Shown: positions 1 to 8,241 of the stretch, one piece after another | How the letters are laid out: each line of letters starts with the position of its first letter | Numbering within the stretch: the stretch's first letter is position 1 | Assembly: GCA_902500695.1 (NCBI GenBank) | Contig: CABVRQ010000043.1 | Location: 1 to 33,865, forward strand | Length of the DNA: 33,865 bases | DNA from: an uncultured Nitrospira sp. | GTDB lineage: Bacteria; Nitrospirota; Nitrospiria; Nitrospirales; UBA8639 | Reading direction: 5' to 3' | Program-made: the position numbers and the translations under genes | Notes under the pieces: generated by a model | Told to the model about the DNA's origin: nothing | What the model saw: the letters and a program-made list of their open reading frames with translations, nothing else | Database searches by the model: none

Positions 1-356
1 TCCCACCCAAGCACGACCCCATCGTGTTGGGCATTCCACATGAGCGCGAAGGGGTACAATTGGCAATCCAGGGGACGCACCTCATAAATACGACAGTGGT
101 GTGTGACGGGATCAAATGCCGGACAAAGAAATCCTTCATCCGTGGGATGTCGGACGACTTCAATCTGACTACCCCGATGATCAGGAAAGGAAGAGGAAGG
201 GATGCCGTGTGTGACGGCCTGTCGAATTTCATCTTCAGTAAAGTACGGTCTGAGGAAGCTGTCTTGTTCGGGGAAACGACAGCACACTTCGCATTTAAAA
301 CAGACGGCCGAGGGAACGACCTGTGGACCAGGAATTACGGGGATTGCCTGAGACAT
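1..356 (-). CDS. YkgJ-family cysteine-cluster (Fe-S or Zn binding) protein, 3' end cut by window edge
   Basis: This reading frame was found by translating the minus strand; it runs off the left edge of the window, so only about 118 N-terminal residues are visible. The protein has the family's cysteine cluster CFKCEVCC at residues 19-26, and further cysteines in FLCPAF, HHCRIYEVRP and LDCQLYPF between about residues 80 and 108. This order is typical of the YkgJ/UPF0153 family (PF03692), proposed to chelate zinc or an iron-sulfur cluster. The ATG at 356 is the only usable start after an in-frame upstream stop; the ribosome binding site is weak. It is divergent from the gene at 505 and shares a 148-bp intergenic region with it. 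The family is confident; the biochemical role is unknown. Confidence 0.8.
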   Translation of the reverse strand, partial: MSQAIPVIPGPQVVPSAVCFKCEVCCRFPEQDSFLRPYFTEDEIRQAVTHGIPSSSFPDHRGSQIEVVRHPTDEGFLCPAFDPVTHHCRIYEVRPLDCQLYPFALMWNAQHDGVVLGW

Positions 357-504
357 TTGCTCATCACTTTCATGGCTACCTGGCCCGCCATTTCCTTCGA
401 GGGCGTGCCTTGTCTGGTTTCAAGAGAGCGTGCTACGATCTCCCCTATTCTAGCAAAAGGCCCTTCATCAAGGCCTAAGTTTTTCATGTTACATCCGAAT
501 TGAA

Positions 505-2052
505 GTGTTTCGTGCAGGTCCAACCTCTTTTGATCGACGAGTGAAGGACGTCAGGGTGTTTGGTCCATTACACACGTCTTCCACGATTAACCCAGGATCT
601 GTTATTTCTTCCTACGCAGAACAATCCGCTTCCCGTCTGCCATTGAGTCCGTCAACATCTGACAGCCCCTATCCTCTCTTTCGGGACACGCTGACCAAGG
701 ACGGGTTATTTGTGTCAGGGCAGGACGATCATTGGCGTGTGGCAAGCAGCCCCTTTGTGCTTTCCCACGAGGAAGCCAGGTTTTTCGAAGCCTTAGGACA
801 GCATTTGTTGTTGTTCTACCAGGCGTTGAACCGGTTGTATCTTGAAAGCCTGAAAGGCATGCAACCTGCGTGGGTCCACGAATATTTGGATATCGGAAAG
901 CCGGAGGATCTCCTGGCCCTTGCCCGGATGAATCGGTTCAAAAATCAACTTCCCGGTGTCATTCGTCCAGATCTCATTCCCACCACCGACGGAATGGCCC
1001 TGACAGAACTGGATTCTGTCCCTGGAGGGATTGGCTTAACCGGCAGTCTCAGCCGGATGTATGCCCGGCAGGGCAGTCCTGTGTGGCCGCAGGCCGACGG
1101 GTTGATTCAAGGGTTTTCCCGTATGTTACGAGGGGCGTTGCACGGGAAGCCTCCTCGTGTTGCTATTGTAGTCTCAGATGAAGCTGAGGCCTATCGTGCG
1201 GAAATGCAATGGGTGGTGACTCAACTTCGGCAGGAAGGTTGGGAGGCCTATTGCGGGCATCCCCGTGATATCCGGTTTACGGAAGAGGGTCTTCTGATTC
1301 ACCATGAGGGGCAGGACCGGCCTCTTTCGGTGGTCTACCGGTTCTACGAATTGTTCGATTTGAAAAATATTCCCAAAGGGGAATTGATTGCCTACAGTGC
1401 CAAAAAAGGCCGGGTTGTGGTCACCCCGCCGTATAAGCCCTGGGTAGAGGAAAAACTGGCCTTAGCGTTGTTCCATCACCCGATCTTGGAAAAGTTTTGG
1501 GAGCACGAATTGAAATCCGACACGTTTGACTGTCTTCGTGCCATCATTCCCGGGACCTGGATTTTGGATCCCAGGCCCCTTCCACCTTCTGCGGTGATTC
1601 CGGGCTTACGCCATGGAAATCGTGCGGTGTCGGATTGGAAGTGGTTAGGAGAAGCGACCCAAAAAGAACGCCAGTATGTCATCAAAGTGTCAGGATTTTC
1701 CGACCAGGCTTGGGGTAGCCGAGGCGTTTCAATCGGGCATGATATGTCGCAAGTCCAATGGAAAGAAGTCGTGTCTCATGCGCTGGATCAGTTTGAGACA
1801 AGTCCTTCGATTCTTCAAACATTTCACAAAGGGCGACTGGTTGTGGTTGAATATTATGACAGTCATTCCGGTGAGGTCGTCAGTATGGAAGGACGTGCGC
1901 GGTTATCCCCGTATTATTTCGTGAATGAGGGGCAGGCCCATTTGGGTGGTATCCTGGCGACGATCTGTCCCAAAGATAAAAAAATTATTCATGGAATGCG
2001 GGATGCTGTCATGGCTCCCTGTTCCGTCATGGATGGTCATCCAGGCCCATAA
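505..2052 (+). CDS. Conserved protein, ATP-grasp-like (possible circularly permuted ATP-grasp / peptide-ligase type)
   Basis: I do not recognise a named family with certainty. The 515-residue protein is soluble, without signal peptide or membrane segments. Three features recall ATP-grasp ligases: ALTELDSVPGGIG at about residues 165-177, the segment KPWVEEKLALALFHHP at 311-326, and YVIKVSGFS...GSRGVSIG at 391-411, which looks like an ATP-binding lysine followed by a glycine loop. The start is uncertain: GTG 505 has no clear ribosome binding site, while in-frame GTG 556 has GAAGGA about 9 nt upstream. It is followed closely by the glutaredoxin and aminomutase genes on the same strand, so a joint transcript is plausible. 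Function is not assigned; ATP-dependent ligation is an inference from motifs only. Confidence 0.6.
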   Translation: MFRAGPTSFDRRVKDVRVFGPLHTSSTINPGSVISSYAEQSASRLPLSPSTSDSPYPLFRDTLTKDGLFVSGQDDHWRVASSPFVLSHEEARFFEALGQHLLLFYQALNRLYLESLKGMQPAWVHEYLDIGKPEDLLALARMNRFKNQLPGVIRPDLIPTTDGMALTELDSVPGGIGLTGSLSRMYARQGSPVWPQADGLIQGFSRMLRGALHGKPPRVAIVVSDEAEAYRAEMQWVVTQLRQEGWEAYCGHPRDIRFTEEGLLIHHEGQDRPLSVVYRFYELFDLKNIPKGELIAYSAKKGRVVVTPPYKPWVEEKLALALFHHPILEKFWEHELKSDTFDCLRAIIPGTWILDPRPLPPSAVIPGLRHGNRAVSDWKWLGEATQKERQYVIKVSGFSDQAWGSRGVSIGHDMSQVQWKEVVSHALDQFETSPSILQTFHKGRLVVVEYYDSHSGEVVSMEGRARLSPYYFVNEGQAHLGGILATICPKDKKIIHGMRDAVMAPCSVMDGHPGP

Positions 2053-2120
2053 GGCCTAGACCACCGGGTTCTTTCGGTCCGACTGTAATATTCCTCTCAT
2101 GTAGAAGACCCCTAGTTGAC

Positions 2121-2432
2121 ATGTCTGGTACTCTCAACAGTATGAAACTGTATCACACGGAATGGTGTCCGGAATGCCAAGTCGTCCGCGAGAAATTGGA
2201 CGAATTGGGTCTGCCCTACGAACATGAAGTTGTACCGGATGTTCGCCCTTTCCGGAAAAAATTATTTGAAGTCTCTGGACAAAATTATGTCCCGGTATTG
2301 GTTCATGGAGAAACGGTGTTGACGGAGACATCCGATATCTTGGCATATCTGGACGACTACGAAGACCATGGCACTTCCTCAGGGGAAGCCACCCAGCCAC
2401 CCTCCAGCCACCTTGATGAAAGGAATCATTAA
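2121..2432 (+). CDS. Glutaredoxin-like / GST N-terminal domain thiol-redox protein
   Basis: A 103-residue protein with a thioredoxin-fold start and a WCPEC active site (CxxC) near residue 16, followed by the EVVPDV, YVPVLV (cis-proline) and LTETSDILAYLDDY elements usual for glutaredoxin and glutathione-S-transferase N-terminal domains. About 18 C-terminal residues are polar and probably disordered. An alternative start at ATG 2142 would give the usual family N-terminus (MKLYHTEWCP). It ends 3 nt before the aminomutase gene, so the two are almost certainly co-transcribed. A role in thiol-disulfide exchange or in supporting the neighbouring Fe-S enzyme is an inference. Confidence 0.85.
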   Translation: MSGTLNSMKLYHTEWCPECQVVREKLDELGLPYEHEVVPDVRPFRKKLFEVSGQNYVPVLVHGETVLTETSDILAYLDDYEDHGTSSGEATQPPSSHLDERNH

Positions 2433-2435
2433 GCT

Positions 2436-3560
2436 ATGGATGATTGGAAAAAGGTCCTCGCCGCAAGTATCACCAAACCCAAGGATTTAGCCAAATATCT
2501 TGGGGTCGATCCCAAGGAGGTGGAAGCTGTCGTCGGGCCCTATCCGATGCGAATTACGCCGACTGTGCTGGCGACCATTAAAAATAAAGGGGATGCGATC
2601 TGGAAACAGGTGGTACCCGAGGCCATCGAATTGGATGATATTGATGCCCCGGACGATCCGTTGGAAGAAGATACGGACAGTCCGGTTCCTCACCTGGTCC
2701 ACCGATATCCTGATCGCGTGTTGTTGATGGTCACCAACCAATGTCCTATCTATTGCCGGTTTTGTACGAGAAAACGGCTGGTGGGAAAACCTGGGTTTCT
2801 CAAGAAGGGTGAGCTCGACCAAGCGGTGGCGTACCTCAGAGAGCATACGGAAGTACGGGATGTTATTTTATCCGGCGGTGATCCGTTGTTATTGCCTGAT
2901 CGTCTCATTGAGCGGATTCTGAAAGGCCTTCGGTCCATCCCGCATTTAGAATTAATTCGGTTTGGGACCCGTGTGCCGGGGACTCTTCCTCAACGGATTA
3001 CTCCGGAATTGTGTGATATCGTGAAACGCTTCCATCCTATCTATATGAATTTGCATTTCAACCATCCGGATGAGTTGACGCCTGAGGTCAAAGAGGCTTG
3101 TGGCCGGTTGGCGGATGCCGGGGTGCCCTTGGGAGCCCAAACCGTCTTGCTGAAAGGGGTGAATGATGATCCTGAAATCATGAAACGCCTGATGCATCAA
3201 CTGTTGTTGGCCAGAGTGAAGCCCTATTACCTCTATCAAGCCGATCTCACCAAGGGGACGAATCATTTCCGGACCACGGTGGAAACAGGGTTGAAAATAA
3301 TTCAATCTCTTCAGGGGCACACCAGTGGCATGGCCGTTCCCCACTTTGTCATTGATGCGCCGGGAGGGGGCGGAAAGATCCCTCTGTTGCCCAACGATTA
3401 TTTATTGAATTTAGATGAGAACGGGGCAGTCTTAAAAAATTACGAAAATAAAACCTACCATTATCCTCAGCCGACATCGGGAAACGGGCGTGAGCTGCCC
3501 ATGGTAGGCGCCCCTGCGTCCCAGGATATGTGCGGTGCCGGCGCCATGGATGATTATTGA
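2436..3560 (+). CDS. kamA: KamA-family radical SAM lysine 2,3-aminomutase
   Basis: A 374-residue radical SAM, PLP-dependent aminomutase that converts L-lysine to L-beta-lysine in its family. The SAM/4Fe-4S motif CPIYCRFCTRKR gives Cys103, Cys107 and Cys110. LSGGDPLLLPD follows at about 145-155. The PLP lysine lies in DAPGGGGK (Lys314). Two acidic residues that bind the substrate amino group in clostridial lysine 2,3-aminomutase have counterparts here, in the ADLTKG segment (about Asp270) and in IDAPGGGG (Asp307). This favours free lysine as substrate over the EF-P-lysine enzyme EpmB, though EpmB-like activity is not excluded. No beta-lysine acetyltransferase gene (ablB) is adjacent, so the fate of beta-lysine is open. 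The gene overlaps the start of the next one (TGATG). Confidence 0.88.
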   Translation: MDDWKKVLAASITKPKDLAKYLGVDPKEVEAVVGPYPMRITPTVLATIKNKGDAIWKQVVPEAIELDDIDAPDDPLEEDTDSPVPHLVHRYPDRVLLMVTNQCPIYCRFCTRKRLVGKPGFLKKGELDQAVAYLREHTEVRDVILSGGDPLLLPDRLIERILKGLRSIPHLELIRFGTRVPGTLPQRITPELCDIVKRFHPIYMNLHFNHPDELTPEVKEACGRLADAGVPLGAQTVLLKGVNDDPEIMKRLMHQLLLARVKPYYLYQADLTKGTNHFRTTVETGLKIIQSLQGHTSGMAVPHFVIDAPGGGGKIPLLPNDYLLNLDENGAVLKNYENKTYHYPQPTSGNGRELPMVGAPASQDMCGAGAMDDY

Positions 3561-4720
3561 TGGTCGATTCCAAGAAAACGGGCATTCTGTCCTTTCAACA
3601 TCTTCGTGCGCTGGTTCGTCAGCGGGTTATCCGAGCCGAGGTGCCCATCATCTCCAGTCAAATTCAACCGGCCAGTCTCGATTTACGGCTGGGAACGAAG
3701 GCCTACCGTCTCCTGAGCAGTTTTCTCCCAGAGCCATCAGATCAGCAATCCCAGTTTACGATTGAGGATCTCTACAGGTCCGATATGGTGATGTACGATA
3801 TGGATCTGACCAATGGGGCAATTCTGGAAAAAGGCCATGTCTACCTCGTCCCCTTGATGGAGAGGGTAAAGCTGCCAAAAGATATCCGCGGCCGAACCAA
3901 CCCAAAAAGTTCTACGGGAAGGTTGGATATCTTTACCCGCGTGGTGACGGATTTGCATGTGGGCTTTGATGAAATACGCTCTGGGTATGAAGGCCCGTTA
4001 TTTTTGGAAATCGTGCCCCGGTCGTTTACCATACGAGTGCAGGCTGGATTGGCTCTCAACCAATTGCGATTAATGTCCGGCAAACCCATGGTCTCGGATT
4101 CAGGTTTGCGGACGGTTCATCGCAAGACGCCTTTGCTGTTTCATAATGGAGATTCAGGGAAAACGGATAGGCCCTTGTCGGCCAAGGAACTCCGGGTAAA
4201 TAACGGGCTGTTTTTAAGTGTCGATTTGCAAGGATCGAGTGACCATTCCGAGGCAATTGTGGGGTACCGGGCAAAAAAGAACAGTCATGTCATTGATCTC
4301 AGCCTGGTGGGCCACTATGCCGCCACTGATTTTTGGGAACCGCTCAAACGCAATGCCACGGCCACGATGCTACTGGAGCCGGAAGAATTTTATATTCTGG
4401 CCTCCAAGGAACGTATCCAGGTTCCACCTGGGTATTCATCGGAAATGGTGGCGTATGAAGCTGCCTGCGGGGAATTACGAACCCATTATGCCGGGTTCTT
4501 CGATCCGGGGTTTGGCTATGCCAACCCAAGCCGGAAAGGGACCCAGGTGGTTTTGGAGGTTCGCCCTCACGATGTGCCCTTCCGTATTCACGACGGGCAG
4601 ACATTTTTTAAGGTTGTCTACGAAAAGATGCGAGATATTCCCATGCAGTTATATGGATCGGCCTTGGGGTCTTCCTATTTCCAGCAGGGGCTCACACTCA
4701 GTAAACATTTTAAGTGGTAA
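3560..4720 (+). CDS. dcd: Long two-lobed 2'-deoxycytidine 5'-triphosphate deaminase
   Basis: The protein resembles the long DCD family (PF06559): about 386 residues, roughly twice the E. coli enzyme, consistent with two fused trimeric-dUTPase-fold lobes. Recognisable pieces are SSQIQPASLDLRLG near residue 36, GRTNPKSSTGRLDIFTRV near 110-128 (the nucleotide-binding GR-N-KSS region), and a second lobe with VGYRA...HVIDLSL, FYILASKE and GYANPSRKGTQ. It would deaminate dCTP to dUTP in pyrimidine deoxynucleotide supply. The ATG at 3560 overlaps the kamA stop codon; a TTG immediately upstream is less likely. The coupling to kamA indicates co-transcription, although the pathways are unrelated. Confidence 0.85.
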   Translation: MVDSKKTGILSFQHLRALVRQRVIRAEVPIISSQIQPASLDLRLGTKAYRLLSSFLPEPSDQQSQFTIEDLYRSDMVMYDMDLTNGAILEKGHVYLVPLMERVKLPKDIRGRTNPKSSTGRLDIFTRVVTDLHVGFDEIRSGYEGPLFLEIVPRSFTIRVQAGLALNQLRLMSGKPMVSDSGLRTVHRKTPLLFHNGDSGKTDRPLSAKELRVNNGLFLSVDLQGSSDHSEAIVGYRAKKNSHVIDLSLVGHYAATDFWEPLKRNATATMLLEPEEFYILASKERIQVPPGYSSEMVAYEAACGELRTHYAGFFDPGFGYANPSRKGTQVVLEVRPHDVPFRIHDGQTFFKVVYEKMRDIPMQLYGSALGSSYFQQGLTLSKHFKW

Positions 4721-4722
4721 CT

Positions 4723-5154
4723 ATGAGTACAGAAACCGATCCACCTCAGTCGACTGATCCTATTGTTCCTAAGCCGGTGGCTCCCCGTCCGCCAGTCATG
4801 GAGGAGGACCAGGAGGATCAAGAAAATCTGCAGATGCAGGTGGCCATGCGTATGGTGGGATCCGCTATGGTCTTTATCGGGTTTTTGCAGGTTTTTCTGT
4901 CCGCCAGTACCGGTGCGGAAATCAGCATCTTCCCCATGATTATTTATTTTTCAGGAATGGCGATGTGGGCGTATTCGTCGGTCGAAAACCTCACGGTCCG
5001 TTATACGGTGATGGCCTTGTCCCTGCTTTGTGCGATGGCATTTATGCATTTTGGGGAGGTTTTATTTTGGCATAAGTATCTGATTTACTGGGGCACGATC
5101 GGAGTCGTCGTGTTTTTTATGTTCAGAAATCCCAAGAAACCCGCCGACTCGTAG
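4723..5154 (+). CDS. Small integral membrane protein of unknown function
   Basis: A 143-residue protein starting 2 nt after the deaminase stop. The first 40 residues are rich in proline, threonine and acidic residues and are probably cytoplasmic and disordered. Four hydrophobic segments follow: around VGSAMVFIGFLQVFLSAS, SIFPMIIYFSGMAMWAY, VMALSLLCAMAFMHFGEV and LIYWGTIGVVVFFMF. This suggests a four-helix inner-membrane protein with both ends inside. I recognise no family. The close spacing to the gene upstream suggests it belongs to the same transcript. Confidence 0.7.
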   Translation: MSTETDPPQSTDPIVPKPVAPRPPVMEEDQEDQENLQMQVAMRMVGSAMVFIGFLQVFLSASTGAEISIFPMIIYFSGMAMWAYSSVENLTVRYTVMALSLLCAMAFMHFGEVLFWHKYLIYWGTIGVVVFFMFRNPKKPADS

Positions 5155-5208
5155 ACGTACGTTCTTGTTTCTTTGCTTTTCCTGTGTGTGCCGGCAATGA
5201 GGGTCTCC

Positions 5209-5910
5209 ATGAACATCGCCGTGATCATTCCGGTCTTGAATGAACAAAAGGCTTTAGCTGAGTTGCTGCCTGCGTTGCTGTCATCATTCGGATTTGAGGA
5301 GCTGATCATTGTGGATGGCGGTAGTGGTGATCAAACGACGGATGTGGCAAGGACGATCTGTCAATCGGCACCTGATGTCCACACGCAAATTATCAATGGG
5401 CCACGTGGGCGGGCTTCCCAAATGAATGCCGGGGCAGCTCTGGCCAAATCCGACATTCTGGTATTTTTGCATGCGGATACCCAATTGCCGCACAATGCCG
5501 GACAAGTGGTGGCAAAGGCCATGGACGATCAGGGGTGTGTCGGTGGCCGGTTTGATGTACGATTTCCACGGGACACCGGTTATGCATGGATGGTGAGCCG
5601 GCTCATGAATCTGCGCTCACGCTGGTCCGGGATTTCCACCGGCGACCAAGCCATGTTTGTGCGACGTTCAGTGTTTGAAGAGTTGGGAGGATTTGCGAAT
5701 ATTCCTCTTATGGAAGATATTGAATTCAGCCGCCGGTTGAAGCGAGTTGGCACGATCGCGTCTCTGCGAGCTAAGGTCGTCACCTCGTTTCGACGGTGGG
5801 ACCTGCACGGCCCTCTCCGCACGATTGTGCGCATGTGGACACTCCGCGCATGGTATTGGCTAGGATCGGATCCCCGTCGTCTTCAGCAGTATTATGACAC
5901 CGTCCGGTAA
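5209..5910 (+). CDS. Family 2 glycosyltransferase of the arsenosugar-biosynthesis type (TIGR04283-like)
   Basis: A 233-residue GT-A glycosyltransferase. The N-terminus MNIAVIIPVLNE is the family's nucleotide-sugar strand. DGGSGD follows at 36-41, GRASQMNAGA at about 67-76, FLHADTQLP with the metal-binding HAD at 88-90, and STGDQAMFVRR plus LMEDIEFSRRLK in the acceptor half. This pattern fits TIGR04283. ATG 5209 is preferred over ATG 5197 because a GAGGG ribosome binding site lies at a sensible distance and it gives the canonical N-terminus. Its last 17 bases overlap the next gene, a TIGR04282-like protein, and the pair is a recurrent module. No arsM or other arsenic gene is in the window, so the arsenosugar role is not supported locally. 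Confidence 0.85.
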   Translation: MNIAVIIPVLNEQKALAELLPALLSSFGFEELIIVDGGSGDQTTDVARTICQSAPDVHTQIINGPRGRASQMNAGAALAKSDILVFLHADTQLPHNAGQVVAKAMDDQGCVGGRFDVRFPRDTGYAWMVSRLMNLRSRWSGISTGDQAMFVRRSVFEELGGFANIPLMEDIEFSRRLKRVGTIASLRAKVVTSFRRWDLHGPLRTIVRMWTLRAWYWLGSDPRRLQQYYDTVR

Positions 5911-6667
5911 CGACCCAGGTCTACGTCGATCACGCCCATCATCGCAGAGCCAGGGGAAAGGACGTCGATCTCCCCCGCCTGCGACGTCGGCGATTATTGT
6001 CTTTGCGAAGGCACCGGTTGCCGGTCAAGTCAAAACACGCCTGTGTCCTCCTCTCACGCCTGATGAGGCTGCCAGTCTCCACGGAAGTCTCGTTTTAGAT
6101 ATCTTGGAGCGATGCCAATCTCTCAGAGAGTACGATCGCATTCTGGCCGGAACGCCCTCTCCCCATCATCCCTTCTTTCGGGCCATGGAGGCTCGATTCA
6201 AAGTCCCTGTCTGGGATCAACAGGGGGATGACCTGGGAGCCCGCATGGCCGGGGTGTTTAAACAGGCGCTCGGAGCTCTCTACCGTTCGGCTGTGGTTAT
6301 TGGCACCGACATTCCGGGGATCCATGGACCACTGCTGAAGTCAGCCGTGAAGGGCTTGGAGGATCATGATGTGGTGTTGGGCCCCACAGTGGATGGCGGA
6401 TATTATTTAATAGGGCTGCGCTCACCTGTGCCGGATCTGTTTAAGGATATGCCGTGGTCCACTGATCAGGTGTATGCGCGTACCAAACAAAGGGTTCAGG
6501 ATTTGGGTTTATCGTTGAAAGTCTTACCGACGCTACGAGATTTCGATACGGTTGAAGATCTTCATCTGTTTATCCGTGAGGCCAAGGACCGCCAGAATCA
6601 GACATTTTCTTCTCGTACGAAAAACGTGTTGCAAGAATTAGCGACACGATTGACCAACCGTGAATAA
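5894..6667 (+). CDS. TIGR04282 / DUF2064 nucleotidyl- or glycosyl-transferase-like protein
   Basis: A 257-residue GT-A-fold protein with VFAKAPVAGQVKTRL at about 36-50, the nucleotide-binding signature shared with cofactor guanylyltransferases such as MobA/CofC. IGTDIPGI near 136 and LGPTVDGGYYLIGL near 156-169 complete the core. The first 30 residues are a basic Ser/Pro-rich extension, so the true start could be internal, but ATG 5894 is the only good candidate overlapping the upstream gene. It is paired and probably translationally coupled with the TIGR04283-type glycosyltransferase. Substrate is unknown; a saccharide or nucleotide-activated small molecule is an inference. Confidence 0.82.
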   Translation: MTPSGNDPGLRRSRPSSQSQGKGRRSPPPATSAIIVFAKAPVAGQVKTRLCPPLTPDEAASLHGSLVLDILERCQSLREYDRILAGTPSPHHPFFRAMEARFKVPVWDQQGDDLGARMAGVFKQALGALYRSAVVIGTDIPGIHGPLLKSAVKGLEDHDVVLGPTVDGGYYLIGLRSPVPDLFKDMPWSTDQVYARTKQRVQDLGLSLKVLPTLRDFDTVEDLHLFIREAKDRQNQTFSSRTKNVLQELATRLTNRE

Positions 6668-6725
6668 TTGGGGAATGATTTTTGTATGACAGGTGTGTGC
6701 AGGAGAACGACAGGGGCGGGAAGCC

Positions 6726-7460
6726 ATGACTGAGCGGGTGGCGTTGATTACTGGTGGAGCAAGGGGAATCGGGCGTGGTATCGCCCTGGACTTAGCCGCC
6801 AACGAATGGAAGGTGGCGATTTGCTATCGCACCAGTCAGTTTGAGGCTCAGGATGTCGTGCGCACCATTGAAGGGAAAGGCGGAAAGGCGTTGGCTCTTC
6901 AGTGTGATGTCTCAGATGCCACTGCTGCTGTCCAGCTTGTTCAGCAAGTGGAGAATACATGGGGACGGATTGATGCCTTGATCAACGGGGCCGGGCCTTA
7001 CCATCGGGTGCCGCTTTTTGAAGAGACCGCCGATGGCTGGTCGGAGATGTTCAACAATAATCTTCACCCGATCTTCTATCTCGCGAAGGCTGTGGCCCCA
7101 GGGATGAAAGGCAGAAAATCAGGACGGCTCATTTCATTTAGCATGGCCAACGCAGACAAAATGGAAGCCCAATCGCATGTGACCGCCCATTATATTGCCA
7201 AGGCCGGCGTGCTCATTCTTACCAGGACATTGGCAAAAATCCTCGCTCCCGATGGTATTACCGTCAATGCGGTTTCACCAGGATTTATTGATTCCGGCAG
7301 CGCGCCTCCTGGGGAGCTGGATGGCATGGCTAAGAAAATTCCGGCCGGTTATATCGGGGAAATTGAAGATACCGTTCAAGCCGTTCGTTATTTCCTATCT
7401 GATGAGGCTCGCTATGTGACGGGGGCCAATCTGCACGTGAGCGGGGGCTGGGGAGTCTGA
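6726..7460 (+). CDS. Short-chain dehydrogenase/reductase (FabG-like) with a shifted catalytic tyrosine
   Basis: A 244-residue classical SDR. The NAD(P)-binding TGGARGIG is at 9-16, CDVSD at 60-64, INGAG at 86-90, a serine pair in SGRLISFSM near 137-139, and AVSPGF near 178. The active-site region reads TAHYIAKAG: relative to Lys159 the residue at K-4 is His155 and the tyrosine is at K-3, so the usual YxxxK is not present. ATG 6726 is chosen because a GGGGCGGGA ribosome binding site precedes it and the product then starts directly with the nucleotide-binding strand. Substrate unknown; it converges on lipB. Confidence 0.85.
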   Translation: MTERVALITGGARGIGRGIALDLAANEWKVAICYRTSQFEAQDVVRTIEGKGGKALALQCDVSDATAAVQLVQQVENTWGRIDALINGAGPYHRVPLFEETADGWSEMFNNNLHPIFYLAKAVAPGMKGRKSGRLISFSMANADKMEAQSHVTAHYIAKAGVLILTRTLAKILAPDGITVNAVSPGFIDSGSAPPGELDGMAKKIPAGYIGEIEDTVQAVRYFLSDEARYVTGANLHVSGGWGV

Positions 7461-7503
7461 AGCTTCAAAGCTGTTATCATGTGCAGAATACAGGGTTTCT
7501 GAA

Positions 7504-8229
7504 TCATTTGATCCCTGGCTCCACTTCTTGCTCGTAACCGGGTCCATTTACTTCCAACCAGGTGATTCCAAAAACCTCCCCAAAATGGTGAGTGATTTGG
7601 GTCCGCACTCGATGCAAATCTATTGATCTCCCGAGATTCTTTGCCATGGAAACCATGGTGCATCCTTCAATGCCACATGGTGATAAAAGAGTAAACGGCT
7701 TGAGATCGACGTTCACGTTTAAGGCAAATCCGTGCATGGTCACCCCACGGGAAATTCGTACGCCGATGGAGGCAATTTTTTCCATGCACATGGCAGATGT
7801 TCTCACCCACACTCCCCGAAACGATTCATGACGACATCCGGTAATACCCCATTCCCCTAAAGTGCGAATCAGGACTTCCTCCAATTGCTGGACATAGATT
7901 TTGGGACCAGGACAGAAATTTCGAAGTTGTAGGATGGGATATCCGATCAACTGTCCGGGGCCATGATAGGTCACAGATCCGCCTCGCCCGCTCTGATGAA
8001 GATGGATTCCCATGTCCTGCAGTTCGGTCCAACGCGGCTCCCAATGCTCCGGTTTGGTTGTCCGCCCCAAGGTGACGACGGGTTCGTGTTCGGTCAATAC
8101 CAATGTGTCGGGCCGACGGTTTTCGAGACGTTGGGTTGCCAAAGATTGTTGAAGATCCCAGGCTTCCGCATAAGGCAGACGAGGAAACGTTAGAATCATT
8201 CCCGGTTGTCGGGAATCGGAGAGAGGCAT
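7504..8229 (-). CDS. lipB: Octanoyl-[acyl carrier protein]-protein N-octanoyltransferase (lipoate biosynthesis)
   Basis: LipB transfers octanoate from acyl-ACP to the lipoyl domains of 2-oxoacid dehydrogenases and the glycine cleavage H protein. The 241-residue protein has the signature RGGSVTYHGPGQ at 82-93, the catalytic lysine in KIASIGV (Lys151) and the acyl-accepting cysteine in LLSPCG (Cys185). An internal start at residue 11 (MILTFPRLPYAEAW) would match the usual N-terminus and is possible. It is the last gene of a three-gene operon, 12 nt after ybgC. A lipA gene is not in the window. Confidence 0.95.
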   Translation of the reverse strand: MPLSDSRQPGMILTFPRLPYAEAWDLQQSLATQRLENRRPDTLVLTEHEPVVTLGRTTKPEHWEPRWTELQDMGIHLHQSGRGGSVTYHGPGQLIGYPILQLRNFCPGPKIYVQQLEEVLIRTLGEWGITGCRHESFRGVWVRTSAMCMEKIASIGVRISRGVTMHGFALNVNVDLKPFTLLSPCGIEGCTMVSMAKNLGRSIDLHRVRTQITHHFGEVFGITWLEVNGPGYEQEVEPGIK

Positions 8230-8241
8230 AGGATTGCGTTC

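Noticed and set aside
24..503. 159-codon plus-strand frame at the left edge
   Set aside because: The minus strand encodes a clear YkgJ-type cysteine-cluster protein over 1-356; the plus frame is its shadow and has no family pattern.
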